From: Candidatus Enterococcus murrayae
GTDB lineage: Bacteria; Bacillota; Bacilli; Lactobacillales; Enterococcaceae
Direction: 5' to 3'
NCBI RefSeq assembly: GCF_017315985.1
Contig: NZ_JAFLVR010000004.1
Span: forward strand, 62,001-126,000
Length of the DNA stretch: 64,000 bases
In this document: in pieces, positions 44,668 through 53,623 of the stretch
Layout of the letters: each line of letters begins with the position of its first letter
How positions within the stretch are numbered: the first letter of the stretch is position 1
The notes under the pieces: model-generated
Told to the model about the DNA's origin: nothing
Databases searched by the model: none
Seen by the model: the letters and a program-made list of their open reading frames with translations, nothing else
Made by a program: the position numbers and the translations under genes

Positions 44668-45713
44668 AAAAGAAACTTTTTTCCCAACTGTGGATATACT
44701 TCGCTGCAATTACATTTTTGATGATGTTCGTCGTATTATCCGTCTTCGTCGGTCTGCTTTTTATGATTAATCATTACCAGCTATTAACACCGGAGAGAGA
44801 AGGACATCTTTTTCCTTTCTATTTCATCATTTTTTTAAGTCTAGTGATTGGAGCAGCACTTTCATTTTTTGTAGGTAAACGTATTTTGCAGCCAATCGGC
44901 AACCTAAGACAGGCTATGAGCAAAGTTTCAAAAGGCGATTTTACAGTTCAACTTGACGAACAGCAGCAAATGGAAGATGTTGAAGAGCTCTATCATGATT
45001 TCAATGTTATGGTAAAAGAGCTCAACAGTATTGAAACCTTAAGAAATGATTTTGTTTCCACGGTCTCTCATGAGTTCAAAACACCTATTGCTACGATTAA
45101 AGGCTATGTGCAGCTATTGCAAAATGATTCACTATCCAAGGAAGAAAGACAAAACTATTTGGAGCGTATGCTGGACGGTACTCAACAGCTGACACATCTG
45201 ACTGATAATATTTTGAAATTGAGCAAACTTGAAAATCAAGGACTGGGATTGGATTTTCAAAATTTTCGACTAGATGAACAAATTCGTCAAGTGATCTTAT
45301 TTCTCCAGCCAAAATGGGAACAGCTGAACTTGACACTTGACTTGGATCTGCCTCGTACGAATTACTTTGGGAATGAGGAATTTCTTTATCAAGTTTGGTT
45401 GAATTTAATGGATAATGCTATTAAATATAGTCAAAAAGACAGCAGTATCCATGTTCATTTAAGCAATGAAGAGGATGGACAAATTATTACCATCAGCGAT
45501 GAGGGCATCGGTATGTCAAACGAAGTTGCCAGCCGTATTTTTGATAAATTCTATCAAAGTGATACAAGCAGAAAAACCAAAGGCAATGGTCTAGGTTTGG
45601 CTTTAGCTAAACAAATCGTTGAACTACACCATGGAACGATCAAAGTCAACAGTTCGCCAAATAAAGGCAGCAACTTTAAAATATATTTGCCAAATCGCTT
45701 AAAAACTTCATAA
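44664..45713 (+). CDS. Sensor histidine kinase
   Basis: A 349-residue membrane kinase. Two membrane helices (about 9-35 and 51-70) leave a short loop of about 15 residues outside, too small for a normal sensor domain. A HAMP segment (LQPIGNLRQAMSKVSKGDF) and HisKA domain follow, with His136 in VSHEFKTP. The ATPase domain has N box NLMDNAIKYS, SDEGIGM and GNGLGLALAKQIV. The short extracellular loop suggests sensing in the membrane, perhaps through the ABC protein. This is inference. Confidence 0.92.
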   Translation: MKKKLFSQLWIYFAAITFLMMFVVLSVFVGLLFMINHYQLLTPEREGHLFPFYFIIFLSLVIGAALSFFVGKRILQPIGNLRQAMSKVSKGDFTVQLDEQQQMEDVEELYHDFNVMVKELNSIETLRNDFVSTVSHEFKTPIATIKGYVQLLQNDSLSKEERQNYLERMLDGTQQLTHLTDNILKLSKLENQGLGLDFQNFRLDEQIRQVILFLQPKWEQLNLTLDLDLPRTNYFGNEEFLYQVWLNLMDNAIKYSQKDSSIHVHLSNEEDGQIITISDEGIGMSNEVASRIFDKFYQSDTSRKTKGNGLGLALAKQIVELHHGTIKVNSSPNKGSNFKIYLPNRLKTS

Positions 45714-45799
45714 TTATTTGACGTAAAAGGCAAATTAATTCATCAATAGTTAATATTTCTTTTGTAAGATATGAGTAACTTAAAGAAAGGGTGACTCAT

Positions 45800-46108
45800 A
45801 TGGTGAAGGAACAAAAAGTTACTAAATCCGTGTATTTTGTAGAAGAAACGCAAAATATCGAGGGTGCATATGTTGAAGTTAATACGCTTTTTGTCGCTGA
45901 TAATCAAGAACAAGCAACCGAAGTCTATGAAAAACTACTCAAAGAACAGCCAAAAAAATCGTTTGGCCTTTTATTAAATGAATACATTATCAACGCAGAT
46001 GGAGGATTTTTCCACAACCTGCTGCAATCGTGGAAAAATCTTCCTGCTGAGTTTTATAGAAAAATGCAGGTTCTGACCTATCGACCAATTGCTGAATATC
46101 AGAACTAG
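45800..46108 (+). CDS. Hypothetical 102-residue protein
   Basis: I do not recognise this protein. It starts MVKEQKVTKSVYFVEETQN and has alternating strand/helix character, with QEQATEVYEKLLKEQ as a helix. There is no signal peptide or membrane segment. AAAGGGTG lies about six bases before the ATG at 45800; a GTG at 45791 is inside that site. It lies 86 bases after the kinase gene, in the same direction, with a strong terminator after it. It may belong with the two-component block or be independent. Confidence 0.6.
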   Translation: MVKEQKVTKSVYFVEETQNIEGAYVEVNTLFVADNQEQATEVYEKLLKEQPKKSFGLLLNEYIINADGGFFHNLLQSWKNLPAEFYRKMQVLTYRPIAEYQN

Positions 46109-46131
46109 CATAAAAAAGAATAAAGAATAGT

Positions 46132-46189
46132 AAAAAGCGAAGGAGCAAGTCCTATCATAATCGATAGCATTTGCTCCTTCGCTTTTATT
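46132..46189. terminator. Terminator after the 45800 gene
   Basis: AAAGCGAAGGAGCAA pairs with TTGCTCCTTCGCTTT. A smaller stem (CCTATCA with TGATAGG-like CGATAG) sits in the loop. T-rich sequence follows on the plus strand; the A-run at its left also allows use by the opposing azlD gene. Confidence 0.8.
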
Positions 46190-46232
46190 TTGTTGAATTT
46201 TTTTCAAAAAGACTATAAATCAGTCTGCTTTC

Positions 46233-46565
46233 TTAAATCATTGATAATAAAAATACAGCAACCAAACCCGTAATAACGGATATTGCCATCGAACGAGTTT
46301 TATAGGCAACTCCTGCAACTAAAAACATCGCAATGATCCGCACGTTACCGATCAAATCAAAATGATTTTCAGCAATGAATACGTCTTTGAATACCAAAGC
46401 GGCAAATAATGAGATTGGCACGTATTTCATCCAATCGCTGAACCATTGAGGGACCTGCCGCTGCGAAAAATACAGCATTGGAAAAAGCCGTGGTAAGTAG
46501 GAAGCACCAAAAAGACAAAGAATCAGCAACAGCAAAGAAGTATCACTCATGGTGGACCTCCCCAC
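46233..46565 (-). CDS. azlD: Branched-chain amino acid exporter small subunit AzlD
   Basis: A 110-residue protein with four membrane segments (LLLILCLFGASYLPRLFPML, ISLFAALVFKDVFI, IIAMFLVAGVAYKTRS, ISVITGLVAVFLLSMI). It forms the small partner of AzlC in export of branched-chain amino acids. The start overlaps the end of azlC by 23 bases. No azlB-type regulator gene is adjacent. Confidence 0.85.
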   Translation of the reverse strand: MGRSTMSDTSLLLLILCLFGASYLPRLFPMLYFSQRQVPQWFSDWMKYVPISLFAALVFKDVFIAENHFDLIGNVRIIAMFLVAGVAYKTRSMAISVITGLVAVFLLSMI

Positions 46566-47298
46566 CGGTCAGATCATAATGATCTGGGCCGTCATTATTT
46601 GTATTGGCAGTCTTACGAATCCGTTCAATCAAATAGCCGATGAACGAAGCCAGTAATGTCGCTAAAATCAAACCAAAAGTATTTTTGAATACTAACATAA
46701 AAATGACCGCCAAGCCGCCAGATAATAAACCAGTAGCTAATAAAAGGCCGTTACTTAACTGCATCATGAACATAAAAATAAACATCGCTGTTAGAGCAAA
46801 ATGAACCAGTTCAGTATCAACATGGATCACAGAACCGAAAATTGTGCCCAAAACAGTACTTGTTGTCCAAGAAGCCATTGAAAACCAATTCACGTATAAA
46901 GCCTTTTTCCGGTTCCATTCTGGATCGGTAGAATACTTCAAATAATTGACTGCATAATTTTCGTCATTCATCGACTGAGAAAACAGTGCAATGAATGGGC
47001 GTTTCTCTTTTTTGAAAAACTGTGACAAACTGGAACCTAATAGTGCATAACGCAGTTCCAAGAAAAAAACCATTAAGATTGTGGACACAAATGATGCATG
47101 AACACTTATCATCGAGACGACTAAAAATTGGGCGCCTCCAGAGAAAACAAGCATCGAAAGCAAGGCAGTTAATAAGATGTTAAATCCCGCTTTTTGCAAC
47201 AACATGCCGCATGCTAAACCAACCGGAATGTAACTCAAACAAAGCGGCAATGCCGCATATGATGCCTCTAACCATGGTGTCCTTTTTTTTACAGGCAT
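46543..47298 (-). CDS. azlC: Branched-chain amino acid exporter large subunit AzlC
   Basis: A 251-residue membrane protein of the AzlC/YgaZ family. It starts EASYAALPLCLSYIPVGLACGMLLQKAGF and carries the conserved FSGGAQFLVVSMI and FSQSMNDENYAVNY segments. It pairs with AzlD. The start at 47298 is the best placed ATG. The 409 bases upstream hold its promoter. Confidence 0.88.
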   Translation of the reverse strand: MPVKKRTPWLEASYAALPLCLSYIPVGLACGMLLQKAGFNILLTALLSMLVFSGGAQFLVVSMISVHASFVSTILMVFFLELRYALLGSSLSQFFKKEKRPFIALFSQSMNDENYAVNYLKYSTDPEWNRKKALYVNWFSMASWTTSTVLGTIFGSVIHVDTELVHFALTAMFIFMFMMQLSNGLLLATGLLSGGLAVIFMLVFKNTFGLILATLLASFIGYLIERIRKTANTNNDGPDHYDLTGGEVHHE

Positions 47299-47707
47299 GG
47301 TGTGTTCTCAATTCCCTTCACGTTCACAGGATAAAAAGCATTTTCATTCTAACACATTCTTTAGAAAAAAGTAGCACTCAACAAGCTTCTTATTTCCTCA
47401 GTATTTTATCTATATTATTCGTAAAACACTTAATTACTTTCAATTTTTTCTTACATAAGAGACCGCTCTCGGCAATAAACCGAATTATAGTTAAAAAGAT
47501 GGATGGATCATTTGCTTTGTACGATTAAAAAGAGGAAACTTTTAAAGTTTTCTTATGAAAACTTCATGTATGTTTACACCTTTTCCTATCCTTCAAAGCT
47601 TGAATTATTCTGAAATACAACTACTTTTTAGAAAATAGCCAGAAATCTAATTACCAGTTTCCTGAAAATATATGGTAATATAGTCAGCGAAAAGAGTTGA
47701 ATAACAA
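47299..47707. other. 409-base divergent intergenic region
   Basis: It separates leftward azlC from the rightward YoaK-like gene. It is AT-rich and holds no convincing frame. An AT-rich near-palindrome GAAACTTTTAAAGTTTTC lies near 47536. An extended -10 like TGGTAATAT near 47671 may serve the YoaK-like gene. No known operator was recognised. Confidence 0.5.
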
Positions 47708-48397
47708 ATGGAAAATAGTTTTCATGAGAATCGCTCAGTAGGCTTATTGCTGACTTTTATCGGGGGAATGATCGATAGCTATACGTATATTCGCTACGAA
47801 GCCTTCGCTTCTGCTCAAACTGGAAATTTGATTTTGGCAATCATTCAAGCTTACGAACGTCAATGGAACATGGTTGGAAAAAAATTGCTTTCTACCCTGT
47901 TCTTTTTTATGGGCATACTTTTAGCAAAGTTCTTGATTGATTACTTTAAAAAGAAAGAGCTTCACTTTTGGCGATTGTTCTTGCTTTATTTTGAAGCCTT
48001 CATATTTTTTATTATCAGTCTGCGCTTTCTGCAACCGCATCCTGCAATTATCACGATCATAATCGCTTTTACCGCAGCTATTCAATGGGTGTCCTTTGAT
48101 AAGATCAACGGCCTTGCTTACACAAACTTATTCACGACAGGCAACCTCAAGGGAGTAGCCACAAACCTTTATGATTATTTGAGTACAAAAGACCCTAGAG
48201 CAAAAACACGTTTCGTTCATTTTCTTTTAGTAGTCTTAGCGTTCATTGCCGGTGCGATTGTCTCCGTTTTTTCTTATCGTATGCTTAAAACCAATGCTGT
48301 CTTGATTATCGCAGGATTGTTCTTATATTTAGCACTCTCCGAAACGTTTTTAGTCTGGCGTTTCCAACGAAATACGAATATTTTACAAAAAAAATAA
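47708..48397 (+). CDS. YoaK-family (DUF1275) membrane protein
   Basis: A 229-residue membrane protein with about six helices. Family landmarks are the start LLLTFIGGMIDSYTYIRYEAFASAQTGN and the middle TNLFTTGNLKGVATNLYDY. Both segments carry the TGN signature of DUF1275. Function is unknown; a small-molecule transport role has been proposed. The ribosome binding site is weak (AAGAG). Confidence 0.82.
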   Translation: MENSFHENRSVGLLLTFIGGMIDSYTYIRYEAFASAQTGNLILAIIQAYERQWNMVGKKLLSTLFFFMGILLAKFLIDYFKKKELHFWRLFLLYFEAFIFFIISLRFLQPHPAIITIIIAFTAAIQWVSFDKINGLAYTNLFTTGNLKGVATNLYDYLSTKDPRAKTRFVHFLLVVLAFIAGAIVSVFSYRMLKTNAVLIIAGLFLYLALSETFLVWRFQRNTNILQKK

Positions 48398-48425
48398 CTC
48401 TTCAGCAAACGCTGAAGAGTATTTC
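48395..48425. terminator. Bidirectional terminator after the YoaK-like gene
   Basis: ACTCTTCAGC (48397-48406) pairs perfectly with GCTGAAGAGT (48411-48420). T-rich sequence follows on the plus strand and an A-run precedes it for the opposing VanZ-like gene. Confidence 0.8.
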
Positions 48426-48434
48426 TTTGTCCTG

Positions 48435-48950
48435 CTAACGATTTAAAAGAATCAACAGTAAGACCATCCCGAAACATAAAATGCCAATTAGCGTACCAAT
48501 TATAATCAGTCGTCTATCTAATTTTTCCTCTGAAATTACTTGCTTCAGACCTTGGTAAAGGATAACTCCTAAAAGTCCTCCGGCAAAATTCATGAGAAGA
48601 TCGGTACTATCTGTCGCACCAATGCCTAAAATAAATTGCATGCTCTCGATGAAAAGTGAAAATAAAAAGATAAATCCCAGCTTCTTTAACAATGACCATT
48701 TTTTTGCTGAAATCCCTAAAAGGACGCCCAATGGAGCAAAAATGACTCCGTTTAGTATAATCTCATTTAGTGCAATCTTCCCATTCACAATCATCGATCC
48801 TTGAAACGGAATCAAATTGATCGACCGCATAGGATGCTCTAATTTTGAAGCCACCTCTGAGAAAGACAATGGTAATTTAAACAGTAAAATCCAAATCAAC
48901 AGTAACGAGTAAATAATGAGCAGCACCTTACTTAGTTTTTTACTGACCAT
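48435..48950 (-). CDS. VanZ-family membrane protein
   Basis: A 171-residue protein with five hydrophobic segments. It has the VanZ core RSINLIPFQGS, NGVIFAPLGVLLGI and FIESMQFILGIGATDSTDLLMNFAGGLLG. VanZ-like proteins are common in Firmicutes and most have no proven role in glycopeptide resistance. No van genes are nearby. GAGGGGAGGAAACGGA lies upstream of the ATG at 48950. Confidence 0.85.
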   Translation of the reverse strand: MVSKKLSKVLLIIYSLLLIWILLFKLPLSFSEVASKLEHPMRSINLIPFQGSMIVNGKIALNEIILNGVIFAPLGVLLGISAKKWSLLKKLGFIFLFSLFIESMQFILGIGATDSTDLLMNFAGGLLGVILYQGLKQVISEEKLDRRLIIIGTLIGILCFGMVLLLILLNR

Positions 48951-48978
48951 TCCGTTTCCTCCCCTACGAGAAATTTAT

Positions 48979-49794
48979 CTAACGAACAAACACAATATCA
49001 ATATCACCATTACTAGTTTTGACCTCTAACTCTTTTGATCCATTATCATGATTACCCAAATTGTTTGAAGCATTGCTTGTCTTAGTAACTATCGAAAAAT
49101 CGTCTTTATCACCAACAATCGTTCCGTTTACCTTTGAGTTGCTTGTTTCAAGCGAAAGCGATTTCGCTGGCTTCAAATTCATTAAATTGATCTTGCCGTT
49201 TGAAGTCTGGAACTCTCCTTCTTTAAAATCAAGATTTTGTAAGTCCATTTTACTGTTACTTGTTTCAAAGGAACCGTCGTCAAATGTCATTTGCGATAAT
49301 TCAACTTTGCCATTACTTGTCTCTGCATCGACAGTATCCGCATCAACATTATTTATGATCATCTTGCTATTGCTTGTTTCCAAATCCAGATTATTCACAG
49401 TTAGGTTCTCTGTTGATAGCTTACCGTTAGACGTTTCAACCTGCAGATCCTTCAATTTAGCTTTAGGAATCTCAATGGTTACTTTGGGATCTCGTTTACC
49501 TAAATTGAAAAAGCTAAAATTAAAGCCAATACTTCGTTTACGTTCAAAGCTCAAACTATCGCTTGTCTGCTTGATTTTGTATTTGATATCCCTGCTTTTC
49601 TTGTAACTGATACGTGTCTTATTTCCAGATACCCCAACGACTTCAATCGGCATATTACGATCATCCACGATCAATTTTTCAACCGCTTTTGATGTAGTAA
49701 ATGTCTCATTACTCATGCGATTATGGAAGAACATACTACTCATGCTTACAATTGCTGCCCCAACTAAAATCAACCCAATAACTATTTTTTTCAT
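48979..49794 (-). CDS. DUF4097-family protein with alternating ETSNGK/ETSNSK repeats
   Basis: A 271-residue surface protein. An N-terminal membrane helix or uncleaved signal (KKIVIGLILVGAAIVSMSSMFF) precedes a beta-helix-like region. From residue 120 a 19-residue repeat begins: (E/Q)TSNGK and ETSNSK alternate at 120, 139, 158, 177, 196 and 216, then KTSN occurs twice more. Such repeats build a right-handed beta structure with one turn per repeat. GAGGGG lies seven bases before the ATG at 49794, which I prefer over the 49830 start. Function is unknown; the family has been linked to envelope stress genes. Confidence 0.8.
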   Translation of the reverse strand: MKKIVIGLILVGAAIVSMSSMFFHNRMSNETFTTSKAVEKLIVDDRNMPIEVVGVSGNKTRISYKKSRDIKYKIKQTSDSLSFERKRSIGFNFSFFNLGKRDPKVTIEIPKAKLKDLQVETSNGKLSTENLTVNNLDLETSNSKMIINNVDADTVDAETSNGKVELSQMTFDDGSFETSNSKMDLQNLDFKEGEFQTSNGKINLMNLKPAKSLSLETSNSKVNGTIVGDKDDFSIVTKTSNASNNLGNHDNGSKELEVKTSNGDIDIVFVR

Positions 49795-49879
49795 TTTTTT
49801 ACCCCTCATCTGTTTTCTTATCTTCATCATAAAGAATTTCTCAATCGTTTACATGGGACAAAAGACTGATTCTTTGTCA

Positions 49880-50830
49880 TTATTTATTCCGATTAAATCC
49901 CGCCTTGATCTCAATGAAATCTTGAAATAACTGAAAAAGTTGGAAGAGCATCGCCCGTTCCTCAAAAGCCTCGCGGCTCTCCGGTAATTTTTTTTGCTGA
50001 TAGCGTTGATCTGTTTCAGCAATCTTAGTTAAAATATCTGAGCCATCATTCTCCTCTGCCAACGTTCGTGCAGTAAACTCAAACAACTCTCGTAATTCCT
50101 GCACATCCTCTGATTCTGCATTTAGTCGATTCAAAATCTTCAGCATGTCAGATAAAACGTTCAATTGTAGTCGACGCATCGCAAAGTATTCAAAGTAGTA
50201 GCTGTTTCCAGAAAAGAAATGATTTTCTTCATATTCTCGTGCCTGAATCTGAGCATCGCGAACAAAGTCCCGTAATGACAGACATTCTTGCCGCAACAGC
50301 TCTTCTTTGGCAGGCTGATTCAAATAGGTAGACATCTGAGATAACATTTTTTTCATCGAAACTTCGACGACCATTTGATCCTCTTGAATCTTTTTCTCAG
50401 TGTCTGGCATATATAGATTAGCAGTTAAAGCACAGCCGACCCCAATAATCATTAATAGATACTCATTGATAATCAGGCTCACTGATATCTCACTGGCAGC
50501 TAAGTAATGGGTAATCAAAACCGAGCTAACTGCGATTCCTTCTGTCAGATCAAAACGAATCGATAGCGGAATGAATAGCAATAAATACAACCCGAAAGCT
50601 AGTGGATGAAATCCCAACAATGAAAAACAAACAGCGGCAATCGCTGTCGCAAGCGTTAAAGAAAATAGCCGATTCAAAGCGGTCTTAGCCGTCGAACGTT
50701 TCGTATTCGTAACCGTCAGGATTGTTATGATAGCAGCTGATGCAGCTGATTCTAGATTTAATCCGGTGGCTAGCAGCAAAGCAACGGGCGCAGCCACAGC
50801 AGTCTTTACTGTACGTAATCCTATCTTCAT
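49880..50830 (-). CDS. Aromatic acid exporter-type (ArAE/FUSC-like) membrane protein
   Basis: A 316-residue protein. The first ~145 residues hold about six membrane helices in the ArAE_1 (YqjA-like) pattern, with the start MKIGLRTVKTAVAAPVALLLATGL and LNRLFSLTLATAIAAV. A cytoplasmic helical C-terminal domain follows (about 150-316). The transported compound is unknown. GAGGAT precedes the ATG. Confidence 0.8.
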   Translation of the reverse strand: MKIGLRTVKTAVAAPVALLLATGLNLESAASAAIITILTVTNTKRSTAKTALNRLFSLTLATAIAAVCFSLLGFHPLAFGLYLLLFIPLSIRFDLTEGIAVSSVLITHYLAASEISVSLIINEYLLMIIGVGCALTANLYMPDTEKKIQEDQMVVEVSMKKMLSQMSTYLNQPAKEELLRQECLSLRDFVRDAQIQAREYEENHFFSGNSYYFEYFAMRRLQLNVLSDMLKILNRLNAESEDVQELRELFEFTARTLAEENDGSDILTKIAETDQRYQQKKLPESREAFEERAMLFQLFQLFQDFIEIKAGFNRNK

Positions 50831-50978
50831 TTGTATCCTCCTTCTTTATAAAAGCTTACACTAAAGTCGCCCGGGAAAAAAGTCGCAACTTCATGAATTT
50901 TCTTGTATAGTAAATACGATGTAAAAAGCGGAATTTTCTAGAAAAAAATAATTTATTATTAGAACAGGAAGTGTAGGC

Positions 50979-51440
50979 ATGGAAAGTTGGCTTTTTTTAG
51001 GTGTAATCTTATTAATCGCGTTTATCGCAAAGAATCAAAGCTTATTAATCGCAACATTAGCTATCTTGGTTTTGAAATTGATCCCTCATTCAGATAAATT
51101 TTTAGCCATTTTAAATAAACAAGGAATCAATTGGGGGGTCACTTTGATTTCGGCAACGATTTTAGTACCGATTGCGACTGGTGATATTGTTTTGAAAGAT
51201 TTACTAAATACCTTAAAATCTCCGCTCGGCTGGGTAGCGACAATCTGCGGCATACTTGTTGCTGTCCTATCCTCAAAAGGAGTCGGGCTGATTAATCAAT
51301 CGCCTGAAGTTACTGTTGCTCTGGTTTTCGGTACGATCATGGGAGTCGTATTCTTGAAAGGTGTTGCTGCCGGTCCGGTTATCGCTGCCGGCATCACCTA
51401 TTGCATCATGCAGGTCATTCAAGTCATGACGAATCATTAA
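50979..51440 (+). CDS. DUF441-family membrane protein
   Basis: A 153-residue protein with four hydrophobic segments. It shows ESWLFLGVILLIAFIAKNQSL, INWGVTLISATILVPIATG, SPLGWVATICGILVAVLSSKG and PEVTVALVFGTIMGVVFLKGVAAGPVIAAGI. These match DUF441 (YeaL/YtwI-like). Function is unknown. ACAGGAAG precedes the ATG. Confidence 0.85.
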   Translation: MESWLFLGVILLIAFIAKNQSLLIATLAILVLKLIPHSDKFLAILNKQGINWGVTLISATILVPIATGDIVLKDLLNTLKSPLGWVATICGILVAVLSSKGVGLINQSPEVTVALVFGTIMGVVFLKGVAAGPVIAAGITYCIMQVIQVMTNH

Positions 51441-51444
51441 GCGT

Positions 51445-51484
51445 AACAGCCCCTTATTTTCACTTGAAATAAGGGGCTGTTTGT
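51445..51484 (+). terminator. Terminator of the DUF441 gene
   Basis: AACAGCCCCTTATTT pairs with AAATAAGGGGCTGTT around TCACTTG. The T tract that follows is short (GTTTGTAT). Confidence 0.75.
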
Positions 51485-51613
51485 ATCCTGTAAAATTCTC
51501 TTGTAAGATAGAAATGACAGCTACTATTTTTTACATTTCATAATTAGTCTACTCAGATTTATCTCGAAAAAGTGGCTATTCAATCATAACCAGTTAATTA
51601 GGAGGTGACACCA

Positions 51614-53356
51614 TTGGCTAAACAATCCAAGACCACTCGCTTACGACAAATCGTAAAAATCATTAACCACTATAGTGTTGTAAAAAACATCACGCAACAA
51701 AAAAATCCTGAAGAGGTCCGTAAAGCCTTTGAAGAATTAGGCCCTACCTTCATTAAGGTAGGACAGATGATGTCGGTTCGGACCGATATTTTCACGCTAT
51801 CCTTTACCAAAGAACTGCGAAAGCTGCAGGACGATGTTAAAACGGATTCCTTTGAATCTGTTAAACGACTTGTTGAAAAAGAATTGGAGCTCCCCTTAAC
51901 AGAAATTTTCGAAAGCTTTGATGAACAGCCCTTTGCTTCAGCATCAATTGCGCAGGCACATCACGCGCGTCTGAAAAATGGGCAGCAGGTCGTCGCTAAA
52001 GTCCAGCATCCTGGAATTGCCTCTGAAATTGAATTGGATCTATCTTTATTTGAAAAAGCAATACCGATCGCCAATTGGGTGCCAGAAAGCAAAGTGATCG
52101 ATCTCAAAAGTATCTTGAAAGAGATCCGCGTATCTCTACAAAATGAATTGGATTTTCAAAAAGAGCTAGTGTTGGCTGAAGAATTCTATCGCTTGAACAA
52201 TGGCTGGAAAGAAGTCCGTTCCCCTCGAATGGAGCCTGCATACTCCACCAAAAAAGTTATTGTGATGGAATTAATGCCCGGGACCAATTTAAAAGAACTA
52301 ATCAATGCGGATAACGATGCAACCGTTCAAGGAGAAACCACCTACAAGGATTTGAAAAAAACGATCAGTGAATTATTGATCGAACATTTTATGAAGGAGG
52401 TTTTTGAAGACGGCTTCTTCCATGCTGATCCCCACCCTGGGAATATTTTATTACAGCTAATGAGTGAGGAAGAGAATTTAAACGATCGACAGTTAAAAAC
52501 CAAAGATCATAAAGGGAAAATCGGCCGCCTGCCTTACAAATTTACTTATTCTAAAAACGAAAGTCTTCGCCCTTTTCGTTTAAATTTCATTGATTTTGGA
52601 ATGATGGGAACGATCAGTCGTGAGATGCAGGCAAAGATGAGCAATGTGATCATTGCTATTTACAGTAAAGACAATCAACGAATCACCAACGCGGTCCATG
52701 CCATTTGCAAGCAGGTCGGCAGCTTCGATGAAGAAAAATTCACCTACGAGCTAGACGAATTTTTAAATCGCTATTTGAATTTACCCGTTAAAGAAATTGA
52801 TCTGCAAAAAGTCTTTTCGCAGGTCGTGGTCATTTGTCACGAAAATAATCTGCAGATCGATGATTCGGTAACAATGCTTATCAAAGCATTTGGTACCTTA
52901 GAAGGAGTGATCGAGGATTTGAATCCTGACCTATCATTATTTGAAGTTGTTGCTCCTTTTGCACAAAAATATTTCCTTCAGCAATTGAATCTAAAGGATG
53001 AGTTGCAGGAAACAGGTTTGGATTATTTGTCCACACTAAAGGCCCTGCCAAAAATTCCAAGCCATGCCTTGAATGCTTTAGATACCTTCGGAAAAGGCAA
53101 AGGCAAACTAAATCTAGAATTGAAAAATCAAAAAAATTTATTAGAACGAGCAGAAGCAATGGTCAACCGCCTGGTAATCGGACTGATTCTTTCTGCTCTA
53201 GTCATCGGTTCATCGCTATTGGTCCAAACCTCATCAGAAGGTGATACATTTATTTCTGACTTGGGAATTTTTGGCTATTCGGTTGCCGCTCTTTCAATCC
53301 TTTTCTTAGTTGTCGAGAGTCTCTATCGACGCTACCGCAAATGGAAAGAACGCTAA
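51614..53356 (+). CDS. ABC1/UbiB/AarF-family atypical kinase
   Basis: A 580-residue protein of the UbiB/ABC1 family. Landmarks are the KxGQ motif (FIKVGQMMSVRTDI), the Ala-rich loop ASASIAQAH, the lysine in VVAKVQHPG, the catalytic loop FFHADPHPGN and the metal-binding DFG (FIDFGMMG). Two C-terminal membrane helices follow (about 520-575). In other bacteria relatives support quinone synthesis or lipid handling; the role here is unknown. I choose TTG at 51614, since AGGAGGTGA lies seven bases before; the GTG at 51605 is in that site. Confidence 0.85.
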   Translation: MAKQSKTTRLRQIVKIINHYSVVKNITQQKNPEEVRKAFEELGPTFIKVGQMMSVRTDIFTLSFTKELRKLQDDVKTDSFESVKRLVEKELELPLTEIFESFDEQPFASASIAQAHHARLKNGQQVVAKVQHPGIASEIELDLSLFEKAIPIANWVPESKVIDLKSILKEIRVSLQNELDFQKELVLAEEFYRLNNGWKEVRSPRMEPAYSTKKVIVMELMPGTNLKELINADNDATVQGETTYKDLKKTISELLIEHFMKEVFEDGFFHADPHPGNILLQLMSEEENLNDRQLKTKDHKGKIGRLPYKFTYSKNESLRPFRLNFIDFGMMGTISREMQAKMSNVIIAIYSKDNQRITNAVHAICKQVGSFDEEKFTYELDEFLNRYLNLPVKEIDLQKVFSQVVVICHENNLQIDDSVTMLIKAFGTLEGVIEDLNPDLSLFEVVAPFAQKYFLQQLNLKDELQETGLDYLSTLKALPKIPSHALNALDTFGKGKGKLNLELKNQKNLLERAEAMVNRLVIGLILSALVIGSSLLVQTSSEGDTFISDLGIFGYSVAALSILFLVVESLYRRYRKWKER

Positions 53357-53373
53357 ACAACCTATTTCAGACT

Positions 53374-53411
53374 GAGAAGTGTGCTCATCATTTAGCACAC
53401 TTCATTTTTTT
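53374..53411 (+). terminator. Terminator of the ABC1-kinase gene
   Basis: GAAGTGTGCT (53376-53385) pairs perfectly with AGCACACTTC (53394-53403), then seven T after an A. Confidence 0.85.
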
Positions 53412-53623
53412 ATACAAAATTCCTGCTCACTCTTTTTTTTCTTCAGTAATAAAAAAAACGAAAAATCGTTGAAAAAATTATTATTCTTTGGCTTATCCTC
53501 GCTTAACCTATATAAAAAAAGTTTTTTTGGCAAAGAGATAAGCAATTTTTTTTACAAAAAAGGGGTAACATTTTATTATTTTACTGTAAACAATTTAAAA
53601 ATATTGAAGTGAGGAGGTGCGAT

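Noticed and set aside
53379-53612. A 77-codon frame between the ABC1-kinase gene and amaP
   Set aside because: It consists of Phe/Lys/Ser-rich translation of A/T tracts, overlaps the kinase-gene terminator, and has no ribosome binding site.
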